DNA from: an uncultured Clostridia bacterium
GTDB lineage: Bacteria > Bacillota > Clostridia > Oscillospirales > Butyricicoccaceae
DNA length: 20,570 bases
Direction of reading: 5' to 3'
Assembly: GCA_910589115.1 (NCBI GenBank)
Contig: CAJUSB010000056.1
Span: forward strand, 1-20,570
Shown: positions 14,690-20,570 of the stretch, one piece after another
Layout of the letters: the number at the start of each line of letters is the position of its first letter
Numbering within the stretch: the first letter of the stretch is position 1
Notes under the pieces: model-generated
Told to the model about the DNA's origin: nothing
Database searches by the model: none
Seen by the model: the letters and a program-made list of their open reading frames with translations, nothing else
Position numbers and translations under genes: made by a program

Positions 14690-16183
14690 ATGCTATTCAA
14701 TTCGATTGATTTCCTGCTGTTTTTTCCGGTGGTGACGGTGTTCCACTTTCTGCTGCCTCATCGGGTGCGCTGGATTTGGCTGCTGATTGCCAGTTACTTC
14801 TTTTATATGTGCTGGAATCCGAAATATGTCGTGCTGATTGCCCTGTCCACCGTGATTACCTATTTGAGCGGGCTGCTGCTGGATGCCGCCGCCCGTGTGC
14901 AGGACCCGGTACGGCGGGAACGGCTGCGGCGGCTGTGGGTCGCGCTCAGCTTCGGGCTGAATCTGGCAATCCTGTTTTTCTTCAAATACTTCACATTCCT
15001 GTTGGATAACCTTTCGGCATTGGCCGGGCTGTTTGGGGTCACACTGCGGCAGCCTGCCTTTGATCTGCTGCTTCCGGTGGGGATTTCCTTTTATACCTTT
15101 CAGGCGCTGGGGTATACGATGGATGTTTATCGCGGCGCGCTGCCCGCCGAGCGGAACCTTTTCCGTTATGCGTTGTTCGTTTCGTTTTTCCCGCAGCTTG
15201 TCGCGGGGCCGATTGAACGTTCGGGCAATCTGTTGTCCCAGCTGTACGAACGGCATGATTTTGACCCTGACCACGTGCGGGATGGCCTGCTGCTCATGCT
15301 GTGGGGCATGTTTGAAAAGATTGTTGTTGCCGACCGTATTGCTTATTTGGTTACGCATGTTTTCGGACATTATCAGGAGTTGCCCGGCATTGCATCTGTG
15401 CTTGCTGTACTGCTGTTCGGCGTGCAGCTTTATTGTGATTTTGCGGGTTATTCGGATATTGCGCGTGGCGCGGCGGAAGTGTTGGGCTTCCGGCTGATGG
15501 TGAATTTCCGGCAGCCTTATTTTGCGCGTTCCACACAGGATTTCTGGCGGCGGTGGCATATTTCCCTTTCCACATGGTTCCGTGACTATCTATATATCCC
15601 GCTTGGCGGCAGCCGCAGGGGAACCGCTGTCAAATACCGGAATCTGATGGTTGTACAGCTCGTCAGCGGATTATGGCACGGAGCAAACTGGACTTATGTT
15701 GTATGGGGCGGTTTGAATGGCATTTATCAGGTTGCGGGTGCGGCGCTCGCGCCACGGCGCGAGCGGATATGCAGATATCTGCATATCCGCCGGGAAAATC
15801 CGTTCTTCCGGTGCATAAGCGCAGCCTTTATTTTCCTGTTGTATGATTTTTCGCTGTTATTTTTCCGTGCGCCCAGCCTGCATACCGCGCTCTCCATGGG
15901 GAAGCGGGTGCTGCTGCATTTGGAGCCTTTCGCGCTGCGTGGGCCGGCGCTGTATACCATTGGCCTGGCAGAACAGCAATTCCATGTGCTTCTGTGGGCG
16001 CTGCTGCTGCTGTTCCTTGGTGATTTGCTGAAGGAGCGTTTGGGCGAGGTACGCCCGCACCTGACCCGTCTGCCGCTGCCGGTGCGCTGGACCGTGTACC
16101 TGGCCGGGCTGTTCATTGTGCTGCTGTTTGGGATGTATGGGCCGGGCTTTTCGGAATCGCAGTTTATCTATTTCCAGTTCTGA
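14690..16183 (+). CDS. MBOAT family O-acyltransferase (AlgI/DltB-like)
   Basis: This 497-residue polytopic membrane protein has many hydrophobic segments and the MBOAT core: the VAGPIERSGNLL motif near residue 178, RRWHISLSTWFRDYLYIPLGG with H290, and SGLWHGANWTYVVWG with the catalytic H330. AlgI-type proteins move acyl groups, usually acetyl, across the membrane to a partner that attaches them to an exported polymer (alginate, cellulose, peptidoglycan); DltB does this for teichoic acids. No dltA or dltC is nearby, so an AlgI/PatA-like role in polysaccharide acetylation is more likely than teichoic acid alanylation. A GGAGG site (14680-14684) precedes the ATG. The next gene encodes an SGNH-type partner and is coupled through a GAGGTGG site at this gene's stop. 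Confidence 0.94.
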   Translation: MLFNSIDFLLFFPVVTVFHFLLPHRVRWIWLLIASYFFYMCWNPKYVVLIALSTVITYLSGLLLDAAARVQDPVRRERLRRLWVALSFGLNLAILFFFKYFTFLLDNLSALAGLFGVTLRQPAFDLLLPVGISFYTFQALGYTMDVYRGALPAERNLFRYALFVSFFPQLVAGPIERSGNLLSQLYERHDFDPDHVRDGLLLMLWGMFEKIVVADRIAYLVTHVFGHYQELPGIASVLAVLLFGVQLYCDFAGYSDIARGAAEVLGFRLMVNFRQPYFARSTQDFWRRWHISLSTWFRDYLYIPLGGSRRGTAVKYRNLMVVQLVSGLWHGANWTYVVWGGLNGIYQVAGAALAPRRERICRYLHIRRENPFFRCISAAFIFLLYDFSLLFFRAPSLHTALSMGKRVLLHLEPFALRGPALYTIGLAEQQFHVLLWALLLLFLGDLLKERLGEVRPHLTRLPLPVRWTVYLAGLFIVLLFGMYGPGFSESQFIYFQF

Positions 16184-16193
16184 GGTGGCTGAA

Positions 16194-17219
16194 ATGAAAC
16201 GGAATCTTCGCTTTTTTGCATCTGCTGCTGCATTCCTGCTGGTGTTTGGGCTGTTGTTCGCGCCGCTGAGCGAGCTGGTCTGCCGGAAGTCGCTGACCGG
16301 CACATGGGATATGACCAACAAAGTCGGCGGCTTCTATAACGAGCCGGAGGACGAGTTTGAGGTCATGTTCTTCGGTTCAAGCCATACCTATGCTGCATTT
16401 TCTCCGCTGCGGCTGTGGGAGCGGACCGGCATTAAAAGTTATGTTTTTGCAACGCAGCGCCAGCCGCTTTGGGCAACCTATGCCTATTTGGCCGAGGCGC
16501 TGAAAACCCAGTCGCCCGCATTGGCGGTGGTGGACTGCCGCGGAGCGCTGGAACCGGCCGAGAGCTATGAGGAAGAGGGCGTCACCTATTCTTTTATGGA
16601 TGACCTGCCGTTTTCGTGGAACAAGGTACGGCTGGCCTGGTCGTCAGCGGGGACGATGTCCGGACGTGCCGAGCTGCTGTGCAATTTTATTAAGTACCAC
16701 GGGCGTTGGACCAGCCTGACCGAGGCGGATTATGCCTTTGACCGCGCGGCGCTGCGGGACCCGTATAAGGGATATGTATTCCTTCCGGCAAAGGAAGAAT
16801 CATTCCCGCGTCCTGCGGTCGGGCATATCACGGAATGCGCCCCTCTGGACCGTAAAAACGAATACTGGCTGCGCCGGATCATCACGCTCTGCCGGGAGGA
16901 GGGCGTGCCGCTGTGGCTTGTAAAAACGCCGTCCAACCTGGAAGCCGCTGAAAAGGCGCTGGTCAACACTGTGGAACGCATTGCCGCAGAATATGGGGTG
17001 CCTTTTGCGGATTTCAATGAAAGCTATGAGGAAATCGGGCTTGCGCCGGAACTGTTTTTTGACGCACATCATATGGATGCACGCGGAGCGGCACAGTTCA
17101 CCAGCTGGTTTGCACAGCGGCTGACGGCGCAGTATCCGGGGCTGAGTATCGGCATGGGTTCCGATGGCTGGGCGGGGGAAGCTGCTGCATATGCTGAGGC
17201 GCTTCAAGCGCTTGACTGA
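16194..17219 (+). CDS. Membrane-anchored SGNH-type acyltransferase partner (AlgJ/AlgX/DltD-like)
   Basis: This 341-residue protein has one N-terminal membrane or signal segment (about 6-25), so the rest lies outside the cell. It shows an SGNH-hydrolase plan: GSSH at 61-64 with S62 or S63 as nucleophile candidate, and a C-terminal DAHHMD (D290-H293) supplying Asp and His. Proteins of this sort take acyl groups delivered by an MBOAT partner and attach them to polymer. The closest recognisable types are AlgJ/AlgX and DltD-like proteins, though sequence similarity is low. I chose ATG 16194 since GAGGTGG lies just upstream and the hydrophobic segment starts at once; an earlier in-frame ATG at 16116 lies inside the previous gene. 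It is co-transcribed with the MBOAT gene. Confidence 0.82.
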   Translation: MKRNLRFFASAAAFLLVFGLLFAPLSELVCRKSLTGTWDMTNKVGGFYNEPEDEFEVMFFGSSHTYAAFSPLRLWERTGIKSYVFATQRQPLWATYAYLAEALKTQSPALAVVDCRGALEPAESYEEEGVTYSFMDDLPFSWNKVRLAWSSAGTMSGRAELLCNFIKYHGRWTSLTEADYAFDRAALRDPYKGYVFLPAKEESFPRPAVGHITECAPLDRKNEYWLRRIITLCREEGVPLWLVKTPSNLEAAEKALVNTVERIAAEYGVPFADFNESYEEIGLAPELFFDAHHMDARGAAQFTSWFAQRLTAQYPGLSIGMGSDGWAGEAAAYAEALQALD

Positions 17220-17229
17220 TTTGGCTGAT

Positions 17230-17276
17230 TGCGGTAAAAAATTACGGGGCGGACCGGCCTTGCCGCATTGCTTTTT
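17230..17276 (+). terminator. Possible terminator after the acyltransferase pair
   Basis: TGCGGTAA (17230-17237) can pair with TTGCCGCA (17260-17267) with one G-T pair, followed by TTGCTTTTT. The interior is GC-rich. The T-run overlaps the -35 of the next promoter, so the terminator and promoter are compacted. Confidence 0.35.
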
Positions 17277-17296
17277 CAGTGGCCGGGTGATATAAT
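17268..17296 (+). promoter_or_regulatory. Sigma-A type promoter for the PAS protein / diguanylate cyclase operon
   Basis: -35 TTGCTT (17268-17273), 17-base spacer, consensus -10 TATAAT (17291-17296) with a TGA extension giving TG-N-TATAAT. Predicted start is near 17303. The ~65-base leader has a small GGAAG/CTTCC hairpin (17326-17338) before the GGGAGGGAG ribosome binding site. Confidence 0.8.
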
Positions 17297-17367
17297 TATT
17301 AACAGTATCATCTATGAATTTGTTTGGAAGTTTCTTCCGTATATAAATCACAGGGAGGGAGCGCATT

Positions 17368-19317
17368 TTGGAACGCAAGGATTACGAAAAAATTTTGGAC
17401 GGGATGCCGGAAACCGGAATTTATGTTATCCGTGAGGAAGATCACCGGATTCTCTATGCCAATCAACGCGCGCAGGAAGTGTCGCCGGAGGCAAAGGTCG
17501 GTGTGGCCTGTGGAAGGATGCGGGATGGCGCATGCCGGGGCTGTCCGCTGATGACAATAGAGGATCGGGAGAAAAGCCGTCTGCTGAGCTATAATGAGGC
17601 CTATGGCGGCGTGGTAGAGATTACGGCGGCCCGGATCACATGGGAGGATGACACGCCTGCATTTCTGGTTTCCGTGGTGCGCCGCATTGAGGCGTCCGGC
17701 TATACTTATCGGAAAATTCTGCATGTGGATCTGCTGCACGACAGCTGTGAGGTGCTGCGGGCCGAGCAGGGGGGCTGGATGCCGGAGAAAGGCTCGCTTT
17801 CCGTGCAGCTGGAGACATTTGCGCGCAGTGGTGCTGTGCATCCAGATGATGTGGAGCGTTTCGTAGCCTTCATCCGCCCGGAGCATATGCGCACTGTGAC
17901 AGAGAACGAATCCCTGAGCCTGCTGTATCGCCGGAAGTCCGGGAAAATCTACCGGTGGAACCTGATGGAACTGGTGCCTGACCTCATTTCGGCTGACGGC
18001 AGACGGTTTGCAACGCTTTGCATGAAGGACGTCCATGACCTGCTTCAGGAGACCCTTGCGCGAGAAGAGGCTAACACACGTACCCAGGAATTGATTCGCA
18101 GCCTTGGCGAGCGGCACTCTGACATTTTTATTATTGACCTGAAAACCGGGCTGGTAGAGCCGGTCCGCATGGATGGGGAGATGCAGGAAAACATCTCGTC
18201 ACTGGTACAGCCGTGGGATAGCCTGGCGGATACCCGGATTCGGAGCAGGCTGCATGAGGCGTACCTGGACGAATTTGACTGCCTGTTTTCTCTGGAGGGC
18301 CTGCGTGAGCTGCGCAAAAACGGGCAGCAGAAAACCGAGCTGCTTTGCCAGTGGAGCAGCGGCGACGAGAGCCGTTATATTTCTGTGACAGCTACCTTGG
18401 ATGCGGGCATGAAAGGCCGTCATACTGTGCTGGCGCTCCAGGATGTGGATGTCCGTATGCGGCAGGAGCTGGCGCATACCAGACGGGATATGCAGATGGC
18501 TGCCGTCCTGAAATCCCGCTTCAAAGCGATGACCACCGTCAATCTGGAAACCGGGCGGTGTGAGCGGGTCGATTTGACCCAGCCCGCAGGGCCGGATAAT
18601 CTGCGTGTTGGCGACTATGAGCTGTTTACCCGCAATGCGGTATCCCATCATGTCCATCCTGACGATGGGGATGCTTATTGGTCTGCCCTCTCGCTGGAAC
18701 ATCTGCGGCAGAAGGCGGCGGCGGTCGAGGACTACGCGGATGAGGTTTTGCAGTACCGGATGCGGGGCGAGCCTGTGGCATGGATTGAGCTGCACGTTAT
18801 TTACAGCCGGCAGAAAGACCATGTCATGGTCAATGTTCTGGGGCAGGATATAACGCGTGAAAAATGCCAGGAAGCCTCCCGCCAGCAGCTGCTTGAGGAC
18901 CGCTCCTATATCATCAGCAGTTTGAGCAGCCTGTTTTTTACAACGTATTATATGGACTTGGAGAAAGAGACTTTCCGTACAGTCAATCAGCTGCGCCGGG
19001 TCGGGGACGTGCTGGGCGATGAAATCAACTGTACCGCCGCGCTCCAGCTCTATGCGAACCATTTTGTGCACCCGGACGACCGGGCGGAGTATTTGAAGGT
19101 GATGAACGTACAGAACCTGCGTCAGACGCTGCGCTGGTGGCAGCCGTATGTGGCGGTAGAGTACCGGAAGATGCCGGAGGGCGCAAAGGGAGGGCCTTGC
19201 CGCTGGGTACGTGCTACAGCGGTATTGGCGCGGATCGGGGCGGATGATATGCCGTGGACCGTTGTATATGTTGCACAATATATAGGTGACAGCGACTGCC
19301 GCGCCAGCGTAGGATAA
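17368..19317 (+). CDS. Cytoplasmic PAS-array sensor protein without a recognisable output domain
   Basis: This 649-residue soluble protein has no signal peptide or membrane helix. An N-terminal PAS-like domain (1-105) carries a C48-x7-C56-x2-C59-P cluster, seen in other PAS sensors. Four repeats of about 135 residues follow. Each begins with an alternating strand such as ILHVDLLHDSCEVL, IFIIDLKTGLVEPV, TTVNLETGRCERV or YYMDLEKETFRTV and contains HPDD (H158, H430, H568); repeat 2 has YLDEFD near 299 instead. This fold-3-like PAS unit is usual upstream of GGDEF or kinase domains in Clostridia, but no GGDEF, EAL, kinase or DNA-binding domain follows here. The next gene supplies REC-GGDEF, so the sensor may work in trans. 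Start is TTG 17368 with GGGAGGGAG (17353-17361) upstream. A role as a sensor for the next protein is inferred. Confidence 0.8.
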   Translation: MERKDYEKILDGMPETGIYVIREEDHRILYANQRAQEVSPEAKVGVACGRMRDGACRGCPLMTIEDREKSRLLSYNEAYGGVVEITAARITWEDDTPAFLVSVVRRIEASGYTYRKILHVDLLHDSCEVLRAEQGGWMPEKGSLSVQLETFARSGAVHPDDVERFVAFIRPEHMRTVTENESLSLLYRRKSGKIYRWNLMELVPDLISADGRRFATLCMKDVHDLLQETLAREEANTRTQELIRSLGERHSDIFIIDLKTGLVEPVRMDGEMQENISSLVQPWDSLADTRIRSRLHEAYLDEFDCLFSLEGLRELRKNGQQKTELLCQWSSGDESRYISVTATLDAGMKGRHTVLALQDVDVRMRQELAHTRRDMQMAAVLKSRFKAMTTVNLETGRCERVDLTQPAGPDNLRVGDYELFTRNAVSHHVHPDDGDAYWSALSLEHLRQKAAAVEDYADEVLQYRMRGEPVAWIELHVIYSRQKDHVMVNVLGQDITREKCQEASRQQLLEDRSYIISSLSSLFFTTYYMDLEKETFRTVNQLRRVGDVLGDEINCTAALQLYANHFVHPDDRAEYLKVMNVQNLRQTLRWWQPYVAVEYRKMPEGAKGGPCRWVRATAVLARIGADDMPWTVVYVAQYIGDSDCRASVG

Positions 19318-19324
19318 AACAGAA

Positions 19325-19379
19325 GCCCTGTAGCTGCCTGCTGGGGTAACAGGCAGCCGCAGGTGCGGTGCCGCAGGGC
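19325..19379 (+). promoter_or_regulatory. Structured intercistronic RNA between the PAS protein and cyclase genes
   Basis: GCCCTG (19325-19330) pairs with CAGGGC (19374-19379). Inside, GCTGCCTG (19333-19340) pairs with CAGGCAGC (19350-19357), and CCGC/GCGG with a 4-base loop can form at 19357-19368 (the first base is shared with the previous stem). This makes a three-way-junction-like fold between the genes. There is no T-run, so it is more likely an RNA-stability or translation-tuning element than a terminator. Confidence 0.4.
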
Positions 19380-19394
19380 ACGGAAAGGAGACGT

Positions 19395-20312
19395 ATGGAT
19401 AAGATATTGATTATAGATGACAGTGCGGTGCAGGCTGGTTTCCTGTGTTCGATTTTGTCTGAGGAGTATGAGGTGACGAGCTGCCAGAATGCAGAGGACG
19501 GGATGCGTGCCGCACGGGAAGGGGAGTATTCGCTGATCCTGCTGGATATTATTATGCCCGGGGTGGACGGTTTCATGCTGCTGGAGGATTTGAAGCAGAG
19601 TGAAATGACCAAACATATCCCGGTGATTATGATTACCAGCCTTTCGGATATCCAGTATGAAGAGCGCGGGCTGCTGATGGGTGCAGTCGATTATGTGACC
19701 AAGCCGTTCAGCCCGGTGATTATCAAGGCGCGTGTGAATACCCATATCCAGCTGTACCATTATCAAACGCAGTTCCGGCAGCAGGCAATGATTGATGATT
19801 TGACCGGTGTTGCAAACCGCCGCTGCTATGAGCAGAAAAGCCTTGCGCAGTGGCAGGAGGCAATCCGGTTTGAGCTGCCGTTTTCGGTCTGTATGTTTGA
19901 CATTGATAAATTCAAGCTGTATAATGATACGTTTGGCCACCCAGCGGGTGACCGTGTGATTTCATCCGTAGCAAAAACGGTGTCGGCATATTTCCGCCGG
20001 GCGACCGACCTTTTTGCCCGGTACGGCGGAGAGGAGTTTGTCGCTGTATTGCTGGGAATTGATGCTGTATCGGCGTTTGAGCATCTCAAAACCGTCCGCC
20101 AGGCAGTAGAAGACCTGCATATCCAGCACAATTCCCCGGTTTGCGAATGGGTAACGATCAGCGTGGGCGGCATCACCGTCCAGCCTAAGCTGGGCGACAG
20201 CTTTGACACCTGCCTGAAGCTTGCGGACACGATGCTGTATGACGCAAAGCGGCTCGGCCGAAACCGTGTCGTTTGGTCTAACGCAAACGCTGTGCAGTGG
20301 TTTGAAAAATAA
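19395..20312 (+). CDS. Response regulator diguanylate cyclase (REC-GGDEF)
   Basis: This 305-residue cytoplasmic protein has an N-terminal receiver (1-120) with D8/D9, phospho-acceptor D51 (LLDIIMPG), T81 and K103. A GGDEF domain (about 130-305) follows, with DDLTGVANRR, FDIDKFKLYNDTFGH and the active-site GGEEF at 211-215. The inhibitory I-site RxxD is present (R202, D205, five residues before GGEEF). It should make c-di-GMP from two GTP when phosphorylated, with product inhibition. This PleD-like layout with one receiver is common. I chose ATG 19395, which has AAAGGAG just upstream; an in-frame ATG at 19368 would put 9 extra residues inside the hairpin region. Candidate kinases are the hybrid kinase at 4339-7269 or one elsewhere. 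Confidence 0.95.
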   Translation: MDKILIIDDSAVQAGFLCSILSEEYEVTSCQNAEDGMRAAREGEYSLILLDIIMPGVDGFMLLEDLKQSEMTKHIPVIMITSLSDIQYEERGLLMGAVDYVTKPFSPVIIKARVNTHIQLYHYQTQFRQQAMIDDLTGVANRRCYEQKSLAQWQEAIRFELPFSVCMFDIDKFKLYNDTFGHPAGDRVISSVAKTVSAYFRRATDLFARYGGEEFVAVLLGIDAVSAFEHLKTVRQAVEDLHIQHNSPVCEWVTISVGGITVQPKLGDSFDTCLKLADTMLYDAKRLGRNRVVWSNANAVQWFEK

Positions 20313-20349
20313 ACCTTCTTATACTCGTTTGTGCTGAAATTTATCGTTT

Positions 20350-20533
20350 GCTCCGCCTGCGCGGCGGGCGGTCTTACGCAGACGGCGCCAGAGGGACTTG
20401 TCCCTCTGGACTCCCTTCCATCGCCTGCGGGCGGGACGAAGGGACAGCCGCGCCACCCAGCCCGCCGTCCTTTTGGCGGGCTGGGCAGGACGCACAAACA
20501 GCAGTAACCGCACCCATTCCCCGCCGCAGCGGA
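20350..20533 (+). repeat. Palindromic intergenic element, copy C
   Basis: The order is a left arm (20350-20412) with one 17-bp unit and a 9-bp hairpin (20388-20409), a GC block (20421-20438), a central hairpin with perfect 11-bp stem (20456-20485, loop GTCCTTTT), and an inverted relative of the GC block (about 20511-20533). The inverted right arm is absent. Arm and GC block are about 90% identical to copy B (9605-9697); 30 bases at 20504-20533 are identical to 4204-4233. It begins ~37 bases after the cyclase stop. Confidence 0.88.
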
Positions 20534-20548
20534 AATAAAGTTTTTACT

Positions 20549-20570
20549 CGATTTTTTTACAAAAAAATCG
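20549..20570. repeat. A/T inverted repeat at the window edge
   Basis: CGATTTTTTT and AAAAAAATCG form a 10-bp perfect stem with a 2-base loop, cut by the window end. It could be the start of a larger terminator or inverted repeat; the missing right side prevents a call. Confidence 0.35.

Noticed and set aside
14693..15559. 288-residue open frame on the minus strand
   Set aside because: It lies antisense within the MBOAT gene, whose product has clear family motifs. The antisense product is Gln/Arg/Pro-rich with no recognisable domain, as expected for a shadow of a GC-rich gene.
17308..18117. 269-residue open frame on the minus strand
   Set aside because: It overlaps the start region and promoter of the PAS protein gene in antisense and has no domain features.
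18199..19278. 359-residue open frame on the minus strand
   Set aside because: It is antisense to the PAS-array gene, which shows regular repeats and a good start. The antisense product is His/Arg/Gln-rich and has no ribosome binding site or family motif.
19318..19394. Frameshift splitting one PAS-GGDEF protein
   Set aside because: The PAS gene ends well before the cyclase, the gap is non-coding and structured, and the cyclase has its own receiver and ribosome binding site, so two genes are the better reading.

Overview
The window looks like a chromosomal segment of a Gram-positive anaerobe of class Clostridia, most likely Oscillospiraceae/Ruminococcaceae-like. This is an inference from AzlC/AzlD, a small OmpR/kinase pair, WG-repeat and copper-amine-oxidase-like stalk proteins, PAS and GGDEF signalling proteins, strong purine-rich ribosome binding sites, and GC-rich palindromic intergenic repeats. 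No phage, transposase, tRNA or CRISPR signature was found. The left edge holds the 3' end of a 5S rRNA and its terminator, so the segment starts right after an rRNA operon.

Layout. 1-3675 (+): 5S rRNA end and terminator, a TauE/SafE-type permease, the AzlC/AzlD branched-chain amino acid exporter pair, then an OmpR-type regulator and its histidine kinase, with no clear terminator between them. 3676-4338: a gene-free convergent intergenic region filled by one complex palindromic repeat element. 4339-7269 (-): a 976-residue hybrid histidine kinase with an extracellular sensor region and two receivers, behind a promoter and a ~125-nt structured leader. 7646-12335 (+): two secreted proteins, each with its own promoter: a WG-repeat/RsiV-like protein and an acidic protein built from a stalk domain plus five related beta-rich repeats. 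12490-14498 (+): a one-cysteine ArsC/Spx-family protein overlapping an exported protein with a Thr/Pro/Ala-rich linker and a helical-barrel-like C-terminal domain. 14690-17219 (+): an MBOAT O-acyltransferase and an SGNH-type partner, the usual pair for acylating an exported polysaccharide. 17368-20312 (+): a PAS-array protein with no output domain, then a REC-GGDEF diguanylate cyclase.

How it may work together (inference). The right half combines a secreted protein possibly related to polysaccharide-modifying enzymes, an O-acylation pair and a c-di-GMP module, which suggests signal-controlled production or modification of a surface polymer. The most unusual non-coding signal is a dispersed family of palindromic elements at 3676-4338, 9605-9770 and 20350-20533. 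Each copy begins within about 40 bp of a stop codon. They share the layout arm - GC palindrome - central hairpin - inverted palindrome - inverted arm, and the central hairpin shows a compensatory base-pair change between two copies.
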